A stretch of DNA of 64,000 nucleotides, from the NCBI GenBank assembly GCA_021234155.1, contig JAJEKV010000145.1, positions 620,001 to 684,000 on the forward strand, in the 5' to 3' direction. The position numbers and the translations under genes are program-made. Positions 11,564 through 21,525 of the stretch are shown here, one piece after another. Origin of the DNA: Isoetes taiwanensis (taxonomy: Eukaryota > Streptophyta > Lycopodiopsida > Isoetales > Isoetaceae). Below the pieces are notes generated by a model. That model was not told the DNA's origin and ran no database searches. It saw only the letters and a list, made by a program, of their open reading frames with translations. Position 1 is the first letter of the stretch. The number at the start of each line of letters is the position of its first letter.

Positions 11564-12680
11564 CTAGAAGAATATAAGAAGTGTAAATACTTGGTTGGAG
11601 AAGAATAAAATGTGTAGATGATCTATACCGTTTGGAGGTATCCGTATTTTTGTTGCATATGGAAGGCATCTTACAGCAGGTGTTTTTTTTGTCATGTTAT
11701 AACCTAGTATTCGCCATGCTGCCTCTGTTGCAGATAGGTATCGAGCATCGAGATAATCACGAACCTCGTTGACTCGTTCGTTTTCTTCAGTAGTTTTTTT
11801 CCCATTGGCATCTTTTTTCTGGAGCTGATATTTGATAGAATCAAAACCTTTGTAAATGTAGCTATACACATATGAGAATATATGCACAGTTGATGCAATA
11901 TCAACACTTATATGACAATTCATTTTCTCCAACAGAAATTTATTGTAGGGTACGACGAATGCATCATCTATGTGCCTTCTCCTATATTGCACATATCCTT
12001 TCTCATCAACATAGCTGCTTTCTACGATGGGTCGTGGAAATTTCCAGCAGCAAGTACCTTTTTCTGAACATCTAAAAGAATGATGGTGCACCATAAACTT
12101 TTCTACTTTCACACGTTCAGACACATCTGTTGGCAACTCAGCACATATAATTTGGTCAATTACACTGATTGGAATATCTATTTCTGTTCGTAGGACCAAA
12201 TGCGCATGGGGCAAGCCTCTTTTTTGAAATTCTACAACATGTATTATGTAGGAAATCGGGCCAAAGTATTCCTTGAGGAGGTTTTTTAGCTGATGTAGCC
12301 GGCTGTGAAATGCTCGACAAACAATTATTGGCAGATCTGCGCTTGTTTTTCCTTGGGCAGTCTTCTCTCGAATTTCACACCAATCAGGATTAGTAGTCAT
12401 TGTTATGAACAAAGTTGGATGACCCTTTGATCTTGCCAAAGCAAGAGCGTCGGCAACTTGAGAGCTACACCATCGTCGGCAGCCCAAAAATGAAGATGGT
12501 AAAATAATGTCATCACCACTATCATTATTATTATCCCCAAAATCGTCTTGATTCATGCGCTCTAATTTTTTATATCCTTCTGTGCATATATAGTTTAATC
12601 TTTCCTCTTCAACACGAGAGAACATGTCAACTAAGTACTCACCACAAAGCCTCCCTAATTGTGTGAATCTTGTTTCATGC
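11564..12680 (-). pseudogene. Helitron Rep (HUH endonuclease) region
   Basis: About 370 codons of Helitron replication initiator. After RLCGEYLVDMFSRVEEERLN (the usual region upstream of Rep) come the first Rep motifs (FITMTTNPDW), the HUH-type motif in EFQKRGLPHAHLVL (about 12240-12195), and the tyrosine motif in YVYSYIYKGFD (about 11880-11850). Sequence similar to AAWRILGYNM marks the end of the Rep domain, but the frame stops at 11564 without a helicase. The first ~19 residues of the open frame above 12680 come from the inserted transposon end and are not Helitron sequence. The Rep motifs look intact, but the protein cannot be made because its N-terminal half is separated by the insertion. 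Confidence 0.9.
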
Positions 12681-12684
12681 AGTA

Positions 12685-12706
12685 GGGTGAAAGTATGCTG
12701 GTGGGT
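12685..12706 (+). repeat. Left terminal inverted repeat, TSD at 12681-12684
   Basis: 22 bp, perfect inverse of 20321-20342. Preceded by the target duplication AGTA. Confidence 0.95.
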
Positions 12707-12711
12707 ATCAA

Positions 12712-12735
12712 AAGCATGCGTCCGGACGCATGCTT
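12712..12735. repeat. 24 bp perfect palindrome beside the left TIR
   Basis: AAGCATGCGTCC followed directly by its reverse complement, six bases inside the left TIR. It could form a cruciform or be a subterminal transposase-binding site. No equivalent is seen at the right end. Confidence 0.9.
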
Positions 12736-13018
12736 GTAGCATGCTTATAGCAGGGTTTTAGCCCGCTTAAAGCACCCCTGCTTTTGCTTACTTTGGGTGC
12801 TGGTGGGCGTAACTGCCCATCATATTTTTGACGCCCTTCATGTACTCGCACGTCCACCTCACCAACGAACCGTTAGGAAAATGATTATTCGATTTTGGCT
12901 GGATTTTCGCGCGAGTGGTAGTACGTTGCAAATTCGATCGAGCCCAGAACTACCACGACCTCATGGCCCGCGAAAATTCTCCCTCCAATTCACTTATTCT
13001 CCCTCTCTCAGGAATTTC

Positions 13019-15795
13019 ATGGCGCTCCCTGATACTGGCCTGGAGGCAATCACACGTTTAGCATTGGACTTTTCGGCCGATGAATTCCAATACGTTGTTC
13101 CGCATTTGTTGGATGTCAATGCAACACAGAAATATCGCGTGAAGATCGGTTTCCTCCGCAATTTACAAGAAAAATTGGATGCGAGAGAAAAGAGAGAATA
13201 CTGATTACTAATAAGATGAGGAAAGCGGTGGTTGAACGGGAGGTTATGAGCACGAGACGCGAGGTAAGAAATAGCCAAGCTTGTAGTTGATTACTTCAAC
13301 AAGCTCACCAAAAGCATTCACCCGAACTCAAGGCCGATGTGATGAAGAGGGTGGTTCATCACCACGAAATGGAAATCTCCGAACACCTAGAATTTTGCCA
13401 AATCCAAAGGAGTGCAAGGCGTGGGGGTCTTTGCTCAACAACTTGAAACAGATAAATGGCAGCCACAAAGAGGCAAAGGAACCATGATGTTTGGAGAGCC
13501 GAAACCTCGACACTGGTGATGGCTTCTTCCACAAAATCGAGATGCAATTCCACTATGGCAGGGCTGTTAGGTACATCTAATTCTTGCTTTCATGCCTGTG
13601 CTTCTTCATGCTTTTAAGTGCTTGTATCTGAAAGTGATGCTTTGGTTGGGATATGTTCATTGATTAATGTGCAATATTTCTTATGATAGGTTGCATAAGG
13701 TCAACAATTGCAACTCGCCAGATTAAGAAAATCGGGCCGCCCTTGGAAATGGTCCGTGGGTCTAGCTTCCAAAGGAGGTTGAGGTGCGATTCTCTCACCC
13801 CCCGCCAAAAGCAAAGCATAGCAGAATTCTGGAAACAAAATAGCAGAGTCTCTCCTTGCAAGAAAGATGTTGTGGACACTGTTGGAGAGTCAGGCTTCCG
13901 AATTTCTTATCCCCTACACCTTATGGAGGTCACACAGGTATAAGTTTCCATACAAATTTTTCTTTGCTATTATTGCATAAATATTTCTAACCAACGGCCA
14001 CCATTCAACTGCAGCTATTTCAACAATACAAAAAGGCACATCCTGAACACCCTGTTTGCTTAAAGGCTTTCGAGAAGTTGAAGCCTATTTATGTAAAGAA
14101 AGTATCAGAAAGGGAAACATGTTGTTGCATATACCATATGAAGTTGGAGTATGCCAGGGTAGCCCTGAATGCATTAAGGTCAGCGAAAACTGGATTTCAT
14201 GGTGAAGAGTGCAAGTGCACTTGGCGGTCTCTGTGGACCCGGTGAGAAGTGTCCGCCAGCCAACATACGATGACTCAACCAACCCGAGCTCACGAGGGTC
14301 GTGGTTTGCAACAAGATTCGGGTGAAGAATGGCATAAACATGATCGCTGATGCGGATATGTCGGCGTGTGGCATAAAAACTCTTCCTATATGTCCAAGAG
14401 AAAGAGAGAATCATGAGTTCTTGCTTGAATGGAAGACGTTTGAAAAGGTAATACTATCTTTATTGCATGCTGAAACATGCTGATATGTGTTGTCATCCGC
14501 TGAATACTGCTTTTGTGCTTTCAACTTGCGCTAATCTTACGTTTTATGCTCTGAGACCTTGTTACTGCATTCCGGTGGAGATTTAAGAGGTTGGTGGAGT
14601 TGCGCACTGCGTTTCAAGGAGGTGCCGTGGCAGCAGAAAGAAAAGAGCCAATGCCACCAAGAAGGGAAACAAAAGTAAGAAATCCAAGGTAGTCGGTGGG
14701 ACCACGACTGAAGTCTGCAAAAGACAAGTTGAGAAGAAGGGAAACAAAAGTAAGAAATCCAAGGAAGCTGGTGGGACACAGTCTGAAGCTGCAGCACAAG
14801 ACGAGACCTCAAATGGCAAGGGGAAAAAAAAGAAAGGACCAAAGCCAGTCCTTAGATTGTCTTACAAGAGAATCCAAAGAAAGGATTTCATTTCATATCG
14901 TGTTCCACATTGAAGATATTCGTGCCACACAATTACTGGGGCTAGATGGCGTGCCATGCAATTCGAGAGTTGCCCGGACAATATCCAAGATGGCACCATT
15001 GTTTCAGAATTGATTTTGCGGAGAATTACAAAGATAAAAAAATACAAAGGGAGGTTCAAAGCCAGCATTGGCACAATGACCAGATAACAATTCTCGTCCA
15101 CATCACGTATAGGATGGACATCAGTTCTGGGATCAGAAAGCTATTGAAGGAAACCCATTTCTACTTGAGTGATGACAAGCTTCATGACACTCTTTTGTGC
15201 AAAGACCTTGTCTTAGAAAGCACAATTCATGGCTTGTATCAAATGGTGTAGATTTCTCCGGGCATATAGTTTGGTCGGATGGTTGTTCTAGCCAATTCAA
15301 ATCTGCCCTACCATTCTATTTCCCCGCCAAGATATCACCATGAGCTAGGGAAGGAAATAGTATGGAATTTCTTTTGGGACAGCCCATGGGCAAGGGGCGA
15401 TCCTTAAAGGGGCATTCACTAGAGAGCGACTCAAGTATGATGGGGTGAGATTTAGGGTGTTTGGCGATGCCCGTGGAATTCACAACTCGTTGGAATGAAG
15501 GTACCAACAACGGGGACATCAAAAGGTATTATGCTTTCATCCGCCGATTTCGTTGAGTAGTCTTTGCCAGAACCCTAGCAAATGTCTTATAGTGCTTTCA
15601 TCTGCTTTAAGTGTTGTCTCGTGAACTCTTTGTAATGTGATGAGTAGTCTTTGTATTATCTGTCTGTGAGATGCAATACTTGTTGTCTCCTTGCAGGTAC
15701 TTCGGTAATGGAAAGGATGATGTTGATAGGACGACGCACCCGGATCGCCATCTCCAATACAATGATCAAAATTTGAGACAGGTACACAAGTAACT
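13019..15795 (+). pseudogene. Transposase remnant with D-D-D motifs, multi-exon
   Basis: Coding signal on the plus strand in several exons, with frameshifts. A likely start is ATG at 13019 (MALPDTGLEAITRLALDF). The exon around 13689-13938 (LTPRQKQSIAEFWKQNSRV) ends in a clean GT-AG intron (13939 to about 14013), and the next begins LFQQYKKAHPEHPV. A Cys-rich region (ETCCCIYHMKLEY; CGIKTLPICPRER) precedes a Lys-rich linker with a repeated GNKSKKSK unit (14661-14830). The core shows IDFAENY (Asp at 15012), HFYLSDDKLHD (Asp at 15171 and 15174), WSDGCSSQFK (Asp at 15278, split by a shift) and FFGTAHGQG (about 15366-15395), an order typical of DDE/D-type transposases with an RNase H fold. A last exon after an intron near 15530-15695 starts YFGNGKDDVDR. 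The C-terminal domain is missing on this strand. Not functional as it stands. Confidence 0.7.
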
Positions 15796-15849
15796 ACAGA
15801 CCTGTTACAATGATAAAACAACTAGGCCAAAGCATATTCAACCTTCATA

Positions 15850-17180
15850 TGGCAGACTGTCAAGGATCATCTGGTGAGTAGCCTGTTCAAGGGAAAATCC
15901 GTTGGTGCGTGAATCGATTCATCTCAAACTTGATAGCGATACGTGATGATCAGATCTTTGGAAAGTCGGGCCTTTGCCTTCAAGTAGCTCCCAACTACCA
16001 TCCGGGTCAGGCAAGATAGTACAAACCAGCCAACACATGTTCATCCACATTGAAGGTCGACCCGGGTCCTTGACAATTCTGTCAAGGATATGCCTCGGCT
16101 TAACACATTTGACCACATAGAAATCTGCATTCTCCTGATTTCCCTCCTCGGCTACAACAGCAAAGTTATCACCTTCCTCTACGTTTCCACTAAGCCATTC
16201 TCCATCACCTTCAAAAAATGCCTCATCGATTTCGTCTTCAGTACCTTCACCAGTAGACTTATCTGGCTTTAGTGTAACATATTTCCAATTCTTCAATCTG
16301 TGCTTGTTCACACAAGATGACCAGTTTCCTTTCAACTTAAACCTCTATGAGCCACCCTTGTGCTTGATTTGGCCAAGTATATCCGGATGCTGTGTATTTG
16401 CTTGGTCCCTTCCACCCCAATGCTTGTGACACAATGTTTGTAGTATTGGACTGCTGTATTGGAGTATTTTAGTATTGGAAACAATGCTTGTAGTATTGGA
16501 GAGTAAGCTTGATATATATTACAGAAAATTGTACACTCAAGATTAGAGACATCACTCAAGATCACTCAATACTCAAGATAAGACAAAGTAATCATACATA
16601 TATATTACAAAAAAGTAGTGTACAATGGTTACTTCATGAGTCATCGAAGTCTTGAGTCATCTTTGGGTCGCCAGAAGGGTGCCCAAAGCAAATTTGCCTT
16701 TGTACTTCTAATGGAGCATTGAGGATATAGTAGGCGAGACAAGATAGTTGTTGGAGGCAATCCGGCAAACTACAAATGTCTCCTCTTCCAACCATGCATC
16801 ATTGATGTCAACTTTTGTGAGATCGTTTCTGTCTTTGTATGAGAAGACAGGTATTCCAAAGTTGGACACACAAACTTCGCAAAAGTTGTTCTCTTCTTGC
16901 CCCTTGAAAGGCATAATGGGAAGGGTTGTGTGCGCGGGGTTTAGAAACCCTTTGTGTAGGCTTTGTCATCAACCAAGAAAATCATACCATGATTTTGAGG
17001 AAAATCCTCAAGTACAACCTTCAACTCCTTGAAAAATTTTGCTTTTTCTCGGTTCTGTTTGGATGCTCGCATGCATAGCAATGCTCTTGACCATATAACT
17101 TCAAGAATCAAGTGCGCAAATCGGGGGAACAATGCATCCACCATATCCCTTGTATTCCGAAGTAGAGAAGCACTCAAATC
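15850..17180 (-). pseudogene. Opposite-strand block: BAH/C-terminal-like domain pieces
   Basis: Minus-strand frames inside the transposon. 16335-15919 reads NKHRLKNWKYVTLKP, then an acidic stretch, then EEGDNFAVVAEEGNQE and YVVKCVKPRHIL, continuing in a neighbouring frame as FNVDEHVLAGLYY. By eye this resembles the C-terminal portion expected after the transposase core, but it lies in inverse orientation to the core. 17177-16708 reads FFKELKVVLEDFPQNHGMIF, then FCEVCVSNFGIPVF and WLEEETFVVCRIA, also protein-like. I do not recognise a named family. Either this is the 3' half of a second gene convergent with the transposase, or an internal inversion moved the transposase C-terminus. Confidence 0.5.
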
Positions 17181-17302
17181 ACAATATCAAACCTCTGCGT
17201 TCGCTCCACAAACTCATGATACCCTCGTGCGCAAATGAGGTACTTATTTGCGGTTTCTTTTACAACATGCTTCGCTTTGTGGTGGAGGCAAGATTTTCCC
17301 GC

Positions 17303-19870
17303 TCATTCTCCTCTGGTGTGTATGTGCCCAAGACACCATTTACGCCACGCACCATCAACTTCCGTCACGGGTGTCCATCCTTGGGCGCTTGCAACCACCG
17401 TCGATGTGTCGTGATCGCGGTTTGTCCGATGGCCTTTGCGATGTGTGCCGGACTCGCTAGGAAGTGCTATCGGGAGGTCGGACATTGCTTTCGCAACTTT
17501 TTGGACTCGCTTTATCTTTGCTACCGGATGATGGAGAGTGTTTGATAGCCATAGTCGGATACATCCTTACTAGTATCTCCACCCCCAATGTATGGGTGTT
17601 TCCCGCTATCGGTAACCCTTTGCTTTGCCTTTGTCCTCGGTTTCTTCATTCACGACTGCCTTGTTCTCCTCCGCATGCAAGGATGAGCTCCAATTAACAA
17701 CTGAAATTTGTAGAGAATACACATTCAAATGTATCGGGGATAACAGGGCACCTTTGTATGTTAGAGTTTGTCTTTGGCACTTCTTTATCTGTATTGTCTT
17801 CTTCATCGATTCACTAAGTATAACCATTGGCCTTCTTCTTTTTCTCTACAAGTTTTTACTGAAGCCTAAGTTGAATGAATAATCCAAACCACAATTTGCA
17901 CAGGAAAGGTGGAATAAAAAACAGGGATCAAATATATTAATTGTTTGAACAAAACCTTTTGGCTGATGGTTTAGGGTTGTCTTGCAAAATCAAGGTTTGC
18001 GTGCACGAAATACATAAGGCAAAATTACATTAGCCATGTTTTTCTTTCTAAATGCTACTTCTATGGGGACGTCCTCATCAAGGTCATTTTCCTCGACTCA
18101 CCCTCACTTTCTTCTTCCACAACCTTCCCGGCCCTTGACCGTGTCAACTTGTTCACCTTAACGACCGTCACGAATGGACATTGCCGCATCTTCGCCATCG
18201 TTTTCCTTCCCCGGCAAAGAATGATGTTAGAGGAGGCCTTTGTAGAGGCAAATGCGAATTTGGAACTATACTATAATTGTTGGCACCATCGATTACTACT
18301 TAAATCTCCCTTGGATTCAAAGATGCTTTGGTGTCTCGACCTTTGTCTTTGTGTCGGCAGTGTCTTTCAAGATCACCGGTAGTTTGTCATCCAATGTCTC
18401 ATGACACCTTCTAATGCTGCCAGTTCAAAATCAGAGCCTGAAAACAGGCATGTACCTTTTTTCCCATGTCTTGGCTATGGAGTGTGAACCCTTGTGGACT
18501 TGTGCTTGGCTAATCCTGGGGTCCTTTTACTTTTTGGTGTGTTGACATGTTTCCTTTTCCTGCTGCTATCAGGAGTTGTGGCTACATGCTCATCAACATC
18601 AATTATCTTCTTCTCGGTTTTGTGAGATGTTCCAGCATGCAACACTTCCCCTTTTATCGTATTAAACTTACCTATTTCCCCGCACTAACCCCCAGGGGAA
18701 TGGTCTCGTGCACTCGAAAAGATCCTTTTCTATGAGCAAACCGGTGCGGCTAACGTGATAATGATGTCCACATTTCATCCGCAGGCGGAGGGTGTAATCA
18801 TCCTGGAATGCAAGACCACAGGTGGAGCATCTCTCCTCATCTCCAATTGGCAATCGGAATGGTATTGGAGTGATGCTGACTAGCTGATCATTTCTCTTGG
18901 TCATCTCCCTTAGCCTGGTGACATTCTGTAAGTGCTGCTGGGCTTTTGCAAGGAGGGACTCGTTGTTGGCAATCTCGGCCGCTAGTGCGACCACCTTTTC
19001 TACGGTTTTGATCTATTGGCCCACCCCCATTTCAAGTAGGGACTTCAGACATATATTACGCCCATATCTTTCTCCCTCTCCAAAGAATGAATCTCGTGAG
19101 ACACGCATTAAGATCCGGCGATTAGCTTGAAGGCGTGCAATATTATCCTTTATGGTCTTCAACTTCCCCTCTGCGGTAGAAGAAGCTTCCCTTTGCACAG
19201 ATTGTGCGGCTGTTCCTTCTTTGACACTAGGTCATTCTCCGGCGAATTTTAGGGCTTCACGCATATCTTGGATCATGCTTTCCGGACGGAAATATTTTCC
19301 CCATATCTTTGAGAATCTTTCTTTGGACACATTCGGCACTCTGAATGACAACCTCCCTTCTAATTTTATAGCGATTACTGAGGAGGCTGGCTTTTACGCT
19401 ATGCTTTTAGTCTTTGTTGTCTGGCTGTGATTTGTTGGGCTCTGCTTGTGTTCCGCGAGGGCGGTGGCAGTTTTGGTTCACTCTTGACCTTGCTCGAATA
19501 GGCTTCGCTTTTTCGCCACTTCTTTGCCCAATTGACCTTGAAATTTTCTCGATCCCGCTTGGCCCCTCCGGCGGTTTGTTGAATGCAAATAAAAGGAAAC
19601 CGTCTTCCTTACTTCTCTCGTTCTTCAACCCCTCCGGGTATATCTTGCTCAATGTACTCAATTAGAGCTTCTTCATGCTCTGGCCTTACTTTGTCGATGG
19701 ATGTCTTGTTGGGAATGACACCATTGGTGTCCCAAACCTCGTTATATTCTGCTGCAGATATCACATCCGTTCGAAATTGAGAGGGATGCACACCCTCGTT
19801 TGATAGACCCGCATAAGCATGGAAGTCCTCCTCGGTTAAACAATCACCCGTCCGGTCTTAGGGGCACGTT
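17303..19870 (-). pseudogene. Opposite-strand block: coiled coil plus RING-like zinc finger
   Basis: Further minus-strand coding pieces of the same transposon. From high to low: 19791-19609 (acidic, PEHEEALIEYIEQDIPGG), 19661-19407, then FSKIWGKYFRPESMIQDMRE near 19300, a long heptad-rich stretch (EGKLKTIKDNIARLQANRR to LLAKAQQHLQNVTRLREM, 19198-18890), and a Cys/His cluster CSTCGLAF...MKCGHHYHV near 18825-18745 followed by FECT. The spacing C-X2-C...C-X-H-X2-H resembles a RING or related treble-clef finger, with the later cysteines blurred by a frameshift. 17485-17303 adds another open piece. Position and orientation suggest a second transposon gene, perhaps an accessory protein. Stops separate the parts, so it is decayed. 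Confidence 0.5.
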
Positions 19871-20320
19871 CATACCGGGCTGAAAGAAATGAAGAAAAAC
19901 AAATTAACAGGGCACCATAAGCCATCAAAATTGGCAGTGTATTTTGCTTACCCTGCGCATGGCATCCATTGGAATTGCTGGCTGAGCCGGCGGATTAACA
20001 ACCTTCTTCACCATATTTTTTTGGCGTTTGAGTTTTGGAATACTAGACTGAATCCGGAAATTCTCGAGCTTCTTCTCCGCGGGCTATTTGGCCGGAGTAG
20101 CAAAAGGTGGGGAGCACGGTTGCAAATTACAAATTCAAAGTTCGCTACCCTTTCGGGTCACAGTCATTAGTTACGGTGGGCGATAAGAAGGTTATGATTG
20201 AAACGGGTACGCCCTATGTGAAGTGACGGGCATAGCATAGGTTACACTTCAATTGGTGAAGGGTGGAACAAATAGTATGAAGGGTGCTGGTGTTGGGTGC
20301 TGGGGTCGCGTTTTTTTGCT

Positions 20321-20342
20321 ACCCACCAGCATACTTTCACCC
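20321..20342 (-). repeat. Right terminal inverted repeat, TSD at 20343-20346
   Basis: Perfect inverse of 12685-12706. Followed by AGTA, the second copy of the target duplication. Confidence 0.95.
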
Positions 20343-20346
20343 AGTA

Positions 20347-21525
20347 ATCGTTGTTTATACCGTTGGATCTGAGACAATCCAAATTCGTTCTTTGGATTCC
20401 ATCCTATCGTTCCATGTGGAAAGAATAGTGGATACTGCAATGTCTCATGCTAATAAATATCGGTGAACCCTCATGTTTTAGCCAAAAGCCAATCATTCTT
20501 GGTTCAATGGTTGTTGTGTTATTCACATCAGCTATGGCTGCTATTTCATCTTTTGCTGTTATACCACTGATAGTAAGCATCACATCTTTTTTACTCAGAT
20601 TTCCAACATTCTTCAAAGCTCGTGCAAATGGGTTTACCTGGTTCAACATGCTAGCTATTTGAGATACCCATTCAAATTTAACGTTCTTTGAACATGCCAT
20701 GTTATAACGTTCTGACTCATCATAAATATACCAACGCAAAGGGTTGCTCTCTTCTAGTGTTGGGAGCAACCTATGATATGTCCTGCCCATAATGCTGACA
20801 CATGATGGAGCCTCTAGATGAATGAATGATCCGTTTACGCCAAGCACGCTGAAGCAGAATAAGTTGTTTATTTTCCTTGAATCTCTGGAAAACTTCGCAA
20901 TCGAATATAATGTTTCTATGTTTCCTGGCAGCTTAGGGAGTGTTGGTAACTTCCATTTACCATTGTTACAGCAAAACCCTTTTCTCTCTGTATTTAATAA
21001 TTCTAGTCCACAATCATTGCATCTCTTATCCCACTTAGGACTGATTTCTCCCTTTCTCATGTTTTTATTCATTTTTAAGATCAACTTCTCCCAAAAGTTC
21101 TCCATTCTCTTATAATTTTCTCTGTCCTCAGTGCTTTTCCTCTCACTTGCTTCATATTTCATTTCTTCTTGATTCTGTGTCTTGTTTATTTCTTTTATCT
21201 CATATCTCTTTCTTGGACGACCCCTTTTGCGAATAGTGCTCACAATACTGTCATTTGTGAATACTCCACTATCATCTAAATTACGGCTCCATGATTTACT
21301 GTCTTTTAGTCTGTGATGACGTCTGGTCAACAGATTTTTTGCCGTAACAATCTGCGATTCAATTTTTTTAGGATGCTCTCTTTCACATATGTTACTCTCA
21401 GTATCGTCTTTCTTTTCTATCTTGGGTCTTTTATGTTTTGTCTCACTATCGGGTAGCTGCTCAGCATGTCTTTCAATTCCTTTCCTTTTTCCTGTTTTAT
21501 GGATACTCATGGTTTCATGATCCAT
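20347..21525 (-). pseudogene. Helitron N-terminal region
   Basis: Frame 21525-20404 starts MDHETMSIHKTGKRKG, is highly basic with several NLS-like runs (GKRKG, RKRGRPRKR), and then carries the conserved pre-Rep region of Helitron proteins: CNDCGLELL...GFCCNNGKW, then FSVLGVNGSFIH, a GRTYHRLLPTL segment, WYIYDESERYN and ANPFAR-like NPFARALKNV. Near 20430 a one-base frameshift moves the reading to the frame YPLFFPHGTIGWNPKNEF, equivalent to the 'LQYPLLFPYGEDGW' signature of Helitrons. The frame then meets the inserted transposon at 20346. Confidence 0.88.

Larger units (their letters stand above)
12685..20342. mobile_element. 7,658 bp TIR DNA transposon nested in the Helitron
   Basis: Perfect 22 bp terminal inverted repeats begin GGGTGAAAGTATGCTGGT at 12685 and end with the inverse at 20342. 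Flanks are AGTA at 12681-12684 and AGTA at 20343-20346, a 4 bp target duplication. Deleting the element plus one AGTA rejoins the Helitron frame in phase (minus strand ...RYKQRLL joined to HETRF...), which proves the boundaries. Inside are a plus-strand transposase remnant and an opposite-strand coding block, meeting near 15.8 kb. The 4 bp duplication and three-Asp transposase are compatible with the Sola superfamily, but I could not confirm this and a less described group is possible. Confidence 0.93.
11182..21525 (-). mobile_element. Helitron fragment, split by a nested transposon
   Basis: Minus-strand Helitron remains in order: N-terminal Rep region (21525-20347), interruption by the TIR transposon at 12685-20342, HUH Rep region (12680-about 11564), then an RPA1-like exon pair (11550-11182). 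No helicase domain follows the Rep part, so this is a rearranged or truncated element. The Helitron ends (5' TC and 3' hairpin plus CTRR) could not be located with confidence; the coordinates given are only the coding extent. Confidence 0.8.

Noticed and set aside
17132-17545. 137-codon plus-strand frame in the TIR element
   Set aside because: Antisense to the minus-strand coding block. Its Cys-rich look has no motif spacing, so it is probably a shadow.
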